Source: SHVZ01 sp041906305
GTDB lineage: Bacteria > Pseudomonadota > Alphaproteobacteria > SHVZ01
Direction: 5' to 3'
Assembly (NCBI GenBank): GCA_041906305.1
Contig: JAYRJL010000002.1
Coordinates: forward strand, 62,001 to 126,000
Length of the DNA stretch: 64,000 nucleotides
Shown: one piece after another, positions 8,691-17,440 of the stretch
How positions within the stretch are numbered: the stretch's first letter is position 1
Layout: each line of letters begins with the position of its first letter
Notes under the pieces: generated by a model
What the model was told of the DNA's origin: nothing
Databases searched by the model: none
Seen by the model: the letters and a program-made list of their open reading frames with translations, nothing else
Made by a program: the position numbers and the translations under genes

Positions 8691-8719
8691 CCCTCTCCCG
8701 CGTACGACGCGGGAGAGGG
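8691..8719. repeat. Short palindromic repeat (REP-like), GGGAGAGGG type
   Basis: Two perfect thirteen-base arms, CCCTCTCCCGCGT at 8691-8703 and its complement at 8707-8719, with a three-base loop. The core CCCTCTCCC/GGGAGAGGG recurs in degenerate form at about 38468 and 55858-55923, always between genes. It looks like a dispersed extragenic palindrome family. As RNA it could also protect or end the DUF72 transcript, though no T-run follows. Confidence 0.6.
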
Positions 8720-8826
8720 TTCCGAAGAAGAATTTCCTCCGCAAGGCCCACGAAAGGAAATGGACCTCGACTGGGATGCGCCGCAGATTGCGCGCGCCTC
8801 CCCCGCCCACTTTCACACGCTTATCC

Positions 8827-9525
8827 ATGACGGCGCCGACTGTCGACGGCCCGAAGCCACGCCTGCGCTTCTCCCTGTTCCGCCCGATCCTTGCCGGCGC
8901 CACGCTGCGCGACCGGGTGATCGCCTGCGTCGGCGCGCTGCTCGCGATCGGTGCGACCGGCCTCCTCTGCCGTTACGCTCTCGGCGCCGAGGTCTCGGTG
9001 CCGCTGCTGGTGGCCCCGATGGGCGCTTCGGCCGTGCTTTTGTTCGCCGTTCCGGCGAGCCCGCTCGCCCAGCCCTGGCCCGTGTTCGGCGGCAACGTCG
9101 TCTCGGCGCTCCTCGGCATCGTGGTCGGAAAGCTCGTCGCCGATCCCATGCTCGCCGCGGCGACCGCCATCGCGCTCGCGATCGCGGCGATATCGCTGCT
9201 CCGCTGCCTGCACCCGCCGGGCGGCGCCGTCGCGTTGACCGCCGTGCTCGGCGACCCGACGATCCACGCCGCCGGCTTCTCGTTCGCGCTGCTTCCGATT
9301 GGGCTCAACACGGCGCTGATGGTGGCCGCCGCCTGGGCCTTCCACCGCGTCTCAGGCCACTCCTATCCGCATGTCGCACCAACGCCGACGCCGCGTCCGC
9401 GCGGCGGCATCGTCCAGCGCGATATCGACGAGGCACTCGAAGAATTCGGCGAAGCCCTCGACATCGACCGCAACGACCTCGCGGCACTCATCCGCAAGGC
9501 CGAGGAGAAAGCGGCGGCGCGCTAG
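8827..9525 (+). CDS. HPP family integral membrane protein
   Basis: A 232-residue protein with four or five hydrophobic segments and the family signature CLHPPGGAVALTAVLG, which contains the HPP triplet. Members include a chloroplast nitrite transporter, but bacterial functions are mostly open. The last 60 residues form a charged tail (DIDEALEEFGEALDID) instead of the CBS domains found in some longer homologues. The frame opens at 8686, but the upstream part overlaps a palindromic repeat, so I chose ATG 8827. It ends tail to tail with dnaE, sharing the bases CTAG. Confidence 0.8.
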   Translation: MTAPTVDGPKPRLRFSLFRPILAGATLRDRVIACVGALLAIGATGLLCRYALGAEVSVPLLVAPMGASAVLLFAVPASPLAQPWPVFGGNVVSALLGIVVGKLVADPMLAAATAIALAIAAISLLRCLHPPGGAVALTAVLGDPTIHAAGFSFALLPIGLNTALMVAAAWAFHRVSGHSYPHVAPTPTPRPRGGIVQRDIDEALEEFGEALDIDRNDLAALIRKAEEKAAAR

Positions 9526-12500
9526 ATATCCCTCACCTCGACGATCCCAGGGATCGCCTTGATCGCGGCTCTCGTCTGCGCGCCGATGGCGAAGCCGCCG
9601 GGGATCGCGATCTCGATCTCGCTGTCGCCTGAATCCAGCATCAGCTTGACCTTGCCCCGGCCCCTCTTCTCCCGGCCGATGATGCTGGAGATCGAGGCGA
9701 GCGGCTTCGCGTCGTTGAGGTAGATCTTCAGGCCTTGCGCCGCATGCGCGACCGCCTCGTCGAGCGGCTGCAGGTCGTTGACGGTGAGACGCACGCCCTC
9801 GCCGTCGGGACGCGCGTCGGTGACGATCAGCAGCGGCGTGCCCGGCTCCAGCAGGCTCCGCTTCGTCGCCAGCACTTCCGAGAACACCGCGACCTCGAAC
9901 ACGCCGGTGCGATCGGAGAACTGCACGAAGGCGAAGCGGTTGCCCTTGGCCGAGGTTCGTTCCTGCTTGGAGACGACGATGCCGGCGAGCTTGAGCCTGG
10001 CCGACCCGGTCGAGACGCGCGAGCGCACCTCGTTCGACGGCACCACGTCGATCCGCGCCAGGCTCTGGCCATAGGCGTCGAGCGGATGCGCCGAGAGGTA
10101 GAAGCCGATCGCGTCGAACTCGTGCTTCAGCTTCTCCAGCGCCGGCCACTCGGGCTCGATCGGCAGCTGGATGCCGCGCGGCGCGCCGCCGGCATCGCCG
10201 CCGAACAGGCTCACCTGGCTGGAGTCGCGGTCGTTGGCGGCGGCCTGGGCGTGCTTCACGATGATGTCGGCCGCCTTGAAGGTCTGCGCCCGGTTCGGGT
10301 TGAGGCCGTCGAAGGCGCCGGCGGCGGCCAGCATCTCCATCGCGCGCGTGTTCACGGCCTTCGAGTCGACGCGGCGGGCGAAGTCGCCGAGATCCTTGAA
10401 GCGGCCCTTGGCGGTCCGTTCGGCCATCACCGCTTCCATCGCCTGGATGCCGACGTTGCGGACGGCGCCGAGCGCATAGCGGATCGCGAGCTTTCCCTCG
10501 TGCTCCTCGACCGCGAAGGTCGGCTCCGACTTGTTGATGTCCGGCGGCAGCAGCTTGACCCCGACCCGCGCCAGCTCCTGCGCGAAGGTGTTGAGCTTCT
10601 CGGTCGAGCTCATCACGTAGGTCATGGACGCGGCCATGAACTCGACCGGGTAGTTCGCCTTCATCCAGGCGGTCTGGTAGGCGACCAGCGCATAGGCCGC
10701 GGCATGGCTCTTGTTGAAGCCGTAACCGGCGAACTTCGCCACCTGATCGAAGATCTCCGAGGCCTTGGCGGCCTGCACGTCGCGCTCGACGGCGCCGTCG
10801 ACGAACAGCTTCCGCTGCGCGTCCATCTCCTCCTTGATCTTCTTGCCCATGGCACGGCGGAGAAGATCGGCGCCGCCCAGGCTGTAGCCCGAGAGCTCGC
10901 GCGCGATCTGCATCACCTGCTCCTGGTAGATCATGATCCCGTGGGTCTCCTTCAGGATCCCCTCGAGCCTCGGGTGCAGGTAGTCGGGCTGTTCCTCGCC
11001 GTGCTTGCGCTTGATGTAGGAGGGGATGTTGTCCATCGGGCCCGGGCGGTAGAGGGCGACGACGGCGATCAGGTCCTCGAAGCGGTCGGGCTTCAGGCGA
11101 CGCAGCACGTCGCGCATGCCCGAGCTTTCCATCTGGAACACCCCGGTCGCGTCCGCCCGGCTCAGCATCTTGAAGGTCTTCTCGTCATCCAGCGGCAGGT
11201 GGTCGAGGTCGACGGTGATACCACGCTTCTTCAGGAGCGCCACCGCGCGCACCAGCACGGTCAGCGTGGTGAGGCCGAGGAAGTCGAACTTCACCAGCCC
11301 CGCCGACTCCACCCACTTCATGTTGAACTGGGTGACCGGCATGTCGGAGCGCGGATCGCGGTAGAGCGGCACCAGCTCGTCGAGCGGACGGTCGCCGATC
11401 ACCACGCCCGCCGCGTGCGTGGAAGCGTGGCGGTAGAGGCCTTCGAGCTGGAGCGCGATCGCGATCATGCGGCCGACGGACTCGTCGGATTCGCGCACCC
11501 GCTTGATCTCCGGCTCGGTCTCGACCGCGTCCTTGAGCTTGACCGGGTTGGCCGGGTTGTTCGGCACCATCTTGCAGACGCGATCGACCACCGGATAGGG
11601 CAGCGCCAGCACGCGGCCGACGTCGCGGAGCGCGGCGCGCGCCTGCAGCGTTCCGAAGGTGATGATCTGCGCCACGCGGTCGCGGCCGTATTTTTCTTGG
11701 ACGTAACGAATGACCTCGTCGCGGCGGTCCTGGCAGAAGTCGATGTCGAAGTCGGGCATCGACACGCGTTCCGGGTTGAGGAAGCGCTCGAACAGGAGAC
11801 CGAAGCGGAGCGGATCGAGATCGGTGATGGTCAGCGACCACGCCACCACCGAGCCGGCGCCGGAGCCGCGCCCCGGCCCCACCGGGATGTCGTGGCGCTT
11901 CGCCCACTGGATGAAGTCGGCGACGATCAGGAAGTAGCCCGAGAAGCCCATCTGGATGATGACGTCGAGCTCGAAGGCGAGCCGGTCGTGATAGGGCTTG
12001 GCCGCGTCGCCCGAGATGCCGAGCGCCACCAGGCGCCTCTCGAGGCCGGCGGCGGACTGGGCGCGAAGCTCTTCCTCCTCCGTGCGGCCTTCGACGGTCG
12101 GGAAAGCGGGCAGGATCGGCTTCCGCTTCGTCGGCATGTAGGCGCAGCGGCGCGCGATCACCAGCGTGTTGTCGCAGGCCTCGGGCAGGTCTGCGAACAG
12201 CTTCCGCATGTCGGCCGCGCTCTTGAAGCGATGCTCCGGCCCTTTCCTCGGCCGCTCCGGATCGGCCAGCACGGTCCCTGCGGCGATCGACAGCAGCGCG
12301 TCATGTGCCTCGGCCTTGGTCGCCTCGGCGAAGAACACCTCGTTGGTCGCGACGATCGGCAGGTCGAGCTCGTAGGCGAGGTCCAGCAGCGGTCCCTCGA
12401 TCGCCGCCTCGTCGTCGCGGCCGTGGCGCATCAGCTCGACATAGAGCCGCCCCGGGAACAGCCCGGACAGCCGCTCCAGCGCCGCCCGCGCCGCCGGCCC

Positions 12501-12959
12501 CTGGCCGTTGGCGAGCAGCCGGCCGACCGTGCCGATCGGTCCCGCGGTCAGGGCCAGCAGGCCGTCGGTCTTGCCCTCGAAGTCGGCCCAGCTGACCCGG
12601 GGGACCTCCCCGGTCGGGGTCTCCATGAAGGCCTGGGAGACCAGCTTCATCAGGTTCTTCCAGCCCGCCTCCGACTGCACCAGGAGGACGAGGCGGTCGG
12701 GCGGCGGCTGCGTGGTGCCGGGCCGGCGCTCCTCCTCCCGCCGGACCCCGATCAGGCAGCCCGCGATCGGCTGGATCCCGGCATCGGCGGCGTAGCTGGC
12801 GAATTCGAGCGCCCCGAACAGGTTGCCGGTGTCGGTCACCGCGACCGCGGGCATCCCGTGCTGCTTGCAGAGCTTGACAAGGTCGCCGAGCTTGATCGCG
12901 CCTTCGGACAGCGAATAGGCGGAATGGACGCGAAGATGAACGAAATCGGCGTGCGGCAT
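9522..12959 (-). CDS. dnaE: DNA polymerase III subunit alpha
   Basis: Catalytic subunit of the replicative polymerase, 1145 residues, the normal size for DnaE1. The N-terminal PHP domain starts with FVHLRVHSAYSLSEGA. The palm contains GPGRGSGAGS at 361-370 and the catalytic PDFDIDF at 402-408. The middle has the fingers motif YGFNKSHAAAYALVAYQTAW, and the C-terminal part includes an OB fold that begins near KLAGIVVSKQERTSAKGN. The C-terminal tail is typical for binding tau. It has no operon partner; the plus-strand long frame on its reverse strand is an artefact of GC bias. Confidence 0.97.
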   Translation of the reverse strand: MPHADFVHLRVHSAYSLSEGAIKLGDLVKLCKQHGMPAVAVTDTGNLFGALEFASYAADAGIQPIAGCLIGVRREEERRPGTTQPPPDRLVLLVQSEAGWKNLMKLVSQAFMETPTGEVPRVSWADFEGKTDGLLALTAGPIGTVGRLLANGQGPAARAALERLSGLFPGRLYVELMRHGRDDEAAIEGPLLDLAYELDLPIVATNEVFFAEATKAEAHDALLSIAAGTVLADPERPRKGPEHRFKSAADMRKLFADLPEACDNTLVIARRCAYMPTKRKPILPAFPTVEGRTEEEELRAQSAAGLERRLVALGISGDAAKPYHDRLAFELDVIIQMGFSGYFLIVADFIQWAKRHDIPVGPGRGSGAGSVVAWSLTITDLDPLRFGLLFERFLNPERVSMPDFDIDFCQDRRDEVIRYVQEKYGRDRVAQIITFGTLQARAALRDVGRVLALPYPVVDRVCKMVPNNPANPVKLKDAVETEPEIKRVRESDESVGRMIAIALQLEGLYRHASTHAAGVVIGDRPLDELVPLYRDPRSDMPVTQFNMKWVESAGLVKFDFLGLTTLTVLVRAVALLKKRGITVDLDHLPLDDEKTFKMLSRADATGVFQMESSGMRDVLRRLKPDRFEDLIAVVALYRPGPMDNIPSYIKRKHGEEQPDYLHPRLEGILKETHGIMIYQEQVMQIARELSGYSLGGADLLRRAMGKKIKEEMDAQRKLFVDGAVERDVQAAKASEIFDQVAKFAGYGFNKSHAAAYALVAYQTAWMKANYPVEFMAASMTYVMSSTEKLNTFAQELARVGVKLLPPDINKSEPTFAVEEHEGKLAIRYALGAVRNVGIQAMEAVMAERTAKGRFKDLGDFARRVDSKAVNTRAMEMLAAAGAFDGLNPNRAQTFKAADIIVKHAQAAANDRDSSQVSLFGGDAGGAPRGIQLPIEPEWPALEKLKHEFDAIGFYLSAHPLDAYGQSLARIDVVPSNEVRSRVSTGSARLKLAGIVVSKQERTSAKGNRFAFVQFSDRTGVFEVAVFSEVLATKRSLLEPGTPLLIVTDARPDGEGVRLTVNDLQPLDEAVAHAAQGLKIYLNDAKPLASISSIIGREKRGRGKVKLMLDSGDSEIEIAIPGGFAIGAQTRAAIKAIPGIVEVRDI

Positions 12960-13083
12960 GGACCCTCCAGGCCACGAATAGATTCCACGACCCGGCCGCT
13001 AGGTCGAATCCGATTGCGATAACTGCCTGGGGCAAGCCGGATATTTCATTTGTCACTGTCGATTCGGGATGCTAACCTGTTGA

Positions 13084-13683
13084 ATGACGGGGGATAACCG
13101 TCGAACAGGGGACTTCAAAGCAGGCCAACGAATGCGACGCGATCCGTATTCGGGTGATCGTCAGCTCGACGAACGCCCTGCCGTGCGCGCCACCGTAAAG
13201 TGGTTCAATCCAGAAAAGGGATTCGGCTTCGTGTCGCCCGCCGACGGGACGCCCGATGCCTTCCTCCACGCCAAGGTCGTTCAGTCGGCCGGCGTGATGG
13301 ACCTCCCGCCCGGATCCACCGTGACCTGCGCGATCGTCGCGGGCATGAAGGGACCGCAGGTCACCCGCCTGCTCGAGGTCGACGTGTCGACCGCGACCCC
13401 GGCACCGGCGCGCCGCCCGCCGTCCGGCCCACGCCCGCCGCGCGACTTCGGTCCACGCTCGACCGGCGAGCGCCAGGAGATCGTCGGCCAGGTTAAGTGG
13501 TTCAACGCCGTTCGCGGATTCGGCTTCGTCGTCGGCGATGACGGCGGCAAGGACGTCTTCGTCCACGTCGCGGTGCTTCAGCGCTGCGGCCTCGCCAGCC
13601 TCGAACCCGGCCAGCGGGTGAAGATGGCGGTGGTGCCGACCCAGAAGGGCCGCGAGGCCCAGTCGATCGAGCTCGTCCGCTAG
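13084..13683 (+). CDS. Tandem cold-shock domain protein
   Basis: A 199-residue protein with two cold-shock domains. The first starts near residue 35 (VRATVKWFNPEKGFGFV) and the second near residue 133 (VGQVKWFNAVRGFGFVV, then DVFVHVAVL). Both keep the RNP1-like aromatic motif, so both should bind single-stranded RNA or DNA. A Pro/Arg-rich linker (APARRPPSGPRPPRDFGPR) joins them. Two-domain cold-shock proteins are common in alphaproteobacteria, where some are growth-phase rather than cold regulated. It is monocistronic, with a strong terminator 22 bases after the stop. Confidence 0.93.
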   Translation: MTGDNRRTGDFKAGQRMRRDPYSGDRQLDERPAVRATVKWFNPEKGFGFVSPADGTPDAFLHAKVVQSAGVMDLPPGSTVTCAIVAGMKGPQVTRLLEVDVSTATPAPARRPPSGPRPPRDFGPRSTGERQEIVGQVKWFNAVRGFGFVVGDDGGKDVFVHVAVLQRCGLASLEPGQRVKMAVVPTQKGREAQSIELVR

Positions 13684-13705
13684 CCTCGCCTCAGGTTTTT
13701 CGAAG

Positions 13706-13744
13706 AGGCCCTCATGCCGGTGACGCCAGCATGAGGGCCTTTTT
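13706..13744 (+). terminator. Rho-independent terminator after the cold-shock gene
   Basis: Perfect twelve-base arms AGGCCCTCATGC (13706-13717) and its complement (13729-13740), an eleven-base loop and a run of five T residues. This is the clearest intrinsic terminator in the window and isolates the cold-shock gene from the SDR gene downstream. Confidence 0.93.
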
Positions 13745-13765
13745 CATGCCTCCCGTCTCGCCCCG

Positions 13766-14506
13766 ATGATCGTCCTGGTCACAGGGGCTGCGACCGGTAT
13801 CGGCCGCGCCATCGCAAGCCGCCTCGCCTCGCCCGCGGCACGGATCTTCCTGCACACCGGCAGCAACGCCGACGGCCTGAAGCGCACGCAGGCCGAGATC
13901 GAGGCCAAGGGCGCGGCTGCGGCCGCCAAGCTCGCCGACCTGACGGCACCCGGGGCCGCGGCCGACCTGATTGCGGCGACGGTCGCCGCCTTCGGCGGCC
14001 TCGACGCGGTCGTCCATGCCGCGGGTTTCGCCGACCGAACCGCGCTCGACGACCTGGATGCGGCGCGCATCAACCGCTCGCTCGCGACCATGCCGGTCGC
14101 CTTCGCCGAGATGCTGCGGGCGGCGAAGCCGCATCTGCTGAAGAGCGAATGTCCGCGCGTTGTCGCCGTCAGCTCCTTCATTGCGACTAAGTTTCAGAAC
14201 GTCGATCTCAAGTTCCCGGCGGGTGCTGCGGCGAAGGCGGCGCTGGAGGCGATGGTGAAGGCGGCGGCGGTCGAGTATGCCCCGTCAGGCATCACCGTGA
14301 ACGCCGTCGCCCCCGGATACGTCCGCAAGGACGGCGTCCGCCACAACATCCCGGATTCGCGCTGGCCCGAGCTCGGCAAGCGCATACCGATGGGCCGCGT
14401 CGGCGAGCCCGAGGAGATCGCCGAGTTCGTCGCCTTCCTGCTGTCGCCGGCCGCCGCCTACGTCACCGGACAGGTGATCGGCATCGACGGCGGCCTCACG
14501 CTCTAG
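13766..14506 (+). CDS. SDR family protein lacking the catalytic tyrosine
   Basis: A 246-residue short-chain dehydrogenase/reductase-like protein. The nucleotide-binding TGAATGIG motif is at residues 6-13, the PGYVRKD segment after strand 6 and the C-terminal YVTGQVIGIDGGLTL are typical FabG-like features. However, the usual YxxxK reads GAAAK (153-157), so Tyr is replaced by Gly, and the NNAG motif reads HAAG. Ser136/137 remains. It may be a binding or regulatory relative, or use another residue. It lies just after a terminator and 113 bases before the pentonate dehydratase, so it may open the sugar-acid module. Confidence 0.85.
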   Translation: MIVLVTGAATGIGRAIASRLASPAARIFLHTGSNADGLKRTQAEIEAKGAAAAAKLADLTAPGAAADLIAATVAAFGGLDAVVHAAGFADRTALDDLDAARINRSLATMPVAFAEMLRAAKPHLLKSECPRVVAVSSFIATKFQNVDLKFPAGAAAKAALEAMVKAAAVEYAPSGITVNAVAPGYVRKDGVRHNIPDSRWPELGKRIPMGRVGEPEEIAEFVAFLLSPAAAYVTGQVIGIDGGLTL

Positions 14507-14619
14507 CGCGCGAAAGGTTTGCCTCGTTTCGCGCATCGAGACTAGATTTCGACACGCCTCGTTTTGTCCCCCAAACCACGATCACAACGTCCATTCGTTA
14601 CCTGAGGAGAGACGCGCCC

Positions 14620-16344
14620 ATGGCCGCGAAGAAGAAAGAGCTGAGAAGCAGGCAGTGGTACGGCAAGGCCGACAAGGACGGCTTCGCCCACCGCAGCTGG
14701 ATGAAGAACCAGGGCCTGCCCGACCACGTCTTCGACGGCCGGCCGATCATCGGCATCTGCAACACCTGGTCCGAGCTCAACCCCTGCAACTCGCACTTCC
14801 GCCGGATCGCCGAGCACGTGAAGCGCGGCATCTGGGAGATGGGCGGCTTCCCGGCCGAGTTCCCAGTGTTCTCCAACTCCGAGTCCCAGCTCCGCCCGAC
14901 CTCGATGCTGTTCCGCAACCTCGCCAGCATGGACGTCGAGGAAGCGATCCGCGGCCTGCCGATCGACGGCGTCGTGCTTCTCGTCGGCTGCGACAAGACC
15001 ACCCCCGCCCTGCTCATGGGCGCCGCCAGCTGCGACATCCCGACGATCGCGCTCTCCGGCGGTCCGATGCTGAACGGCAAGTACGAGGGCACCGACATCG
15101 GCTCCGGCACCAACACCTGGGTCTTCGACCAGATGGTGAAGGCCGGCAAGATGACGATCGAGCAGTTCATGAGCGCCGAAGCCGGCAACTCGCGCTCCAA
15201 CGGCCACTGCAACACGATGGGCACCGCGTCCTCGATGGCCTCGCTGGTCGAGAGCCTCGGCATCGGCCTCCCGACAAATGCGGCGATCCCGGCCGTGGAT
15301 TCGCGCCGCTACATCCTCGCGCACATGGTCGGCCGCCGCATCGTCGAGATGGTCGGCGAGGACATGCGCATGTCGAAGGTCCTCAAGAAGGAGAACTTCG
15401 AGAACGCGATCATGATCAACGGCGCGATCGGCGGCTCGACCAACGCGGTCGTGCATCTGCTCGCCATCGCCGGCCGCATGGGCATCGACATCACGCTCGC
15501 CGACTGGGACCGCCTGGGGCGCGAGATCCCGTGCATCGTGAACCTGATGCCGTCGGGCAAGTACCTGATGGAGGACTTCTACTACGCGGGCGGCCTGCCG
15601 GCCGTGATCCGCGAGATGGGCAAGTTCATCAACAAGAAGGCCCTGACGGTCAACGGCAAGACCATCTGGGAGAACAACAAGGACGCGCCGAACTACAACC
15701 GCAACGTCATCTTCCCGCTGGAGAAGCCGTTCAAGAAGCTGGGCGGCATCGCCGTGCTGCAGGGCAACCTCTGCCCTAACGGCGCGATCCTGAAGCCGTC
15801 GGCGGCGTCTCCGCACCTGATGAAGCACAAGGGCCGCGCGGTCGTCTTCGAGGACATCGAGGACTATCACGCGCGCATCGAGGACCCGAAGCTCGACATC
15901 GACGAGAACTGCGTGATGGTTCTCAAGAACTGCGGGCCCAAGGGCTACCCGGGCATGGCCGAGGTCGGCAACATGGGCCTGCCGCCCAAGGTGCTGAAGA
16001 AGGGCATCACCGACATGGTGCGCATCTCGGACGCACGCATGAGCGGCACCGCCTACGGGACCGTCGTGCTGCACACGGCGCCCGAGGCCGCGGTCGGCGG
16101 CCCGCTGGCCCTGGTCCAGAACGGCGACATCATCGAGCTCGACGTGAAGGCGCGTAAGCTACATCTGCACGTCTCCGACGCCGAGCTCGAGAAGCGTCGC
16201 AAGGCGTGGAAGGGCTTCAAGTCGCCGATGAAGCGCGGCTACGCGAAGATGTACGTCGATACCGTGCTGCAGGCGGACAAGGGCGTCGATCTCGACTTCC
16301 TGGTCGGCAAGTCCGGTACGCCCACGCTGCGCGAGTCCCACTGA
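14620..16344 (+). CDS. IlvD/Edd family sugar-acid dehydratase, L-arabonate dehydratase type
   Basis: A 574-residue [2Fe-2S] dehydratase. Cluster ligands are Cys56 (ELNPCN), Cys124 (VGCDKTTPA) and Cys197 (GHCNTMG). Their spacing equals that of L-arabinonate dehydratase of Rhizobium leguminosarum, and Ser475 in ARMSGTAYG is the probable catalytic base. The N-terminal RSRQWYGKADKDGFAHRSW is typical of the pentonate branch rather than of dihydroxy-acid dehydratase. It should convert L-arabonate or D-xylonate to a 2-keto-3-deoxy acid. It is followed after two bases by a 2-hydroxyacid dehydrogenase and then a sugar importer. The exact sugar acid is inferred. Confidence 0.88.
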   Translation: MAAKKKELRSRQWYGKADKDGFAHRSWMKNQGLPDHVFDGRPIIGICNTWSELNPCNSHFRRIAEHVKRGIWEMGGFPAEFPVFSNSESQLRPTSMLFRNLASMDVEEAIRGLPIDGVVLLVGCDKTTPALLMGAASCDIPTIALSGGPMLNGKYEGTDIGSGTNTWVFDQMVKAGKMTIEQFMSAEAGNSRSNGHCNTMGTASSMASLVESLGIGLPTNAAIPAVDSRRYILAHMVGRRIVEMVGEDMRMSKVLKKENFENAIMINGAIGGSTNAVVHLLAIAGRMGIDITLADWDRLGREIPCIVNLMPSGKYLMEDFYYAGGLPAVIREMGKFINKKALTVNGKTIWENNKDAPNYNRNVIFPLEKPFKKLGGIAVLQGNLCPNGAILKPSAASPHLMKHKGRAVVFEDIEDYHARIEDPKLDIDENCVMVLKNCGPKGYPGMAEVGNMGLPPKVLKKGITDMVRISDARMSGTAYGTVVLHTAPEAAVGGPLALVQNGDIIELDVKARKLHLHVSDAELEKRRKAWKGFKSPMKRGYAKMYVDTVLQADKGVDLDFLVGKSGTPTLRESH

Positions 16345-16346
16345 GC

Positions 16347-17399
16347 ATGACGCATACGATCCTCGTCCCGGACTTCCAGTTCGCGGACGATGCGAAGCTC
16401 GAGCGCGCCACCGCCGGCAAGCAGGTTCGTTGGTTGATCCACCGCGAGCACCAGTTGTCCGCCATCAAGGCGGGCGACTGGGCCGCGGCGGACGCCGTGC
16501 TCTGCTGGCACGAGATGCCGATGGGCGCCGAGGCGATCGCCAAGCTCGCCAACTGCAAGGCGATCGTGCGTTGCGGCGTCGGCTTCGATCACGTCGACCT
16601 TCGGGCCGCCGGCAATGTCGGCATCCCGGTCTGCAACGTGCCCGACTACGGCACCTCGGAAGTCGCCGACCACGCGATCGCCCTCCTCCTCGCGTTCACG
16701 CGCGGCATCGTCGCCGCGCACAACACGCTGAAGGCCGATCCGGTCAAGGGCTGGGACTATCGTTCCAGCCCGACGACGCGGCGCATGCGGGGATCCACCT
16801 TCGGCATCGTCGGCCTCGGGCGCATCGGCACGGCGACAGCGCTCCGCGCCAAGGCCTTCGGCTACGACGTCCAGTGCTACGATCCCTATCTCTCGAACGG
16901 CCAGGAGATCGCGGTCGGCGTCCGCCGCCTCTCCAGCCTGAACGAGTTGCTGGCGACCTCCGACGTCGTCAGCCTGCACACGCCGCTGACGCCCGAGACC
17001 CGCGACATGATCGGCGCGGCCCAGCTCAAGCGCATGAAGCGGGGCTCGATCCTGATCAACACCTCGCGCGGGCCGGTGATCGACCAGGACGCCTTGGCCG
17101 ATGCGCTCAAGAACGAGTGGATCGACGCCGCCGGTATCGACGTCATCCCCGAGGAGCCCCCGCGCTCCGGCGGCCGCCTCGTGGACGCCTATCGCAAGAA
17201 CGTCCCCTGGGTCCGGAACCGGCTGATCCTGACGCCGCACTCCGCCTGGTCGAGCGCGGCCAGCCAGGCCGATGCGCGCACCAAGGCGGTCGAGACAGTC
17301 CTCGACTACCTGAACCATGGCCGTCTCCGGAACTGCGTGAATGCCGAATTTTTGGGCAGCCGGCGCCGCGCCTTGGCGAAGGGTCGGAAGCGCGGTTAA
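16347..17399 (+). CDS. D-isomer 2-hydroxyacid dehydrogenase, CtBP-like
   Basis: A 350-residue NAD(P)-dependent dehydrogenase of the formate/glycerate type. The dinucleotide motif GLGRIG spans 156-161; the catalytic triad is Arg241 (NTSRGPVID), Glu270 and His298 (LTPHSAWSS). The pattern VRCGVGFDHVD and the insertion after Glu270 (PPRSGGRLVDAYRK) resemble the C-terminal-binding-protein-like bacterial branch. It begins two bases after the dehydratase stop, so co-translation is likely. It may reduce a 2-keto product of that pathway. The open frame runs upstream within the dehydratase; the ATG at 16347 is the sensible start. Confidence 0.88.
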   Translation: MTHTILVPDFQFADDAKLERATAGKQVRWLIHREHQLSAIKAGDWAAADAVLCWHEMPMGAEAIAKLANCKAIVRCGVGFDHVDLRAAGNVGIPVCNVPDYGTSEVADHAIALLLAFTRGIVAAHNTLKADPVKGWDYRSSPTTRRMRGSTFGIVGLGRIGTATALRAKAFGYDVQCYDPYLSNGQEIAVGVRRLSSLNELLATSDVVSLHTPLTPETRDMIGAAQLKRMKRGSILINTSRGPVIDQDALADALKNEWIDAAGIDVIPEEPPRSGGRLVDAYRKNVPWVRNRLILTPHSAWSSAASQADARTKAVETVLDYLNHGRLRNCVNAEFLGSRRRALAKGRKRG

Positions 17400-17440
17400 G
17401 ATGTACGATAACTATAAGCTTCTAGGGACAAGGGAACGTC

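Noticed and set aside
9735..13022. 1095-residue plus-strand frame opposite dnaE
   Set aside because: Exact antisense of dnaE with unnatural Arg/His/Gln composition and no motif.
14620..16344. Dihydroxy-acid dehydratase IlvD
   Set aside because: Cys spacing and the N-terminal segment fit the pentonate dehydratase branch, and the context is sugar transport, not branched-chain amino acids.
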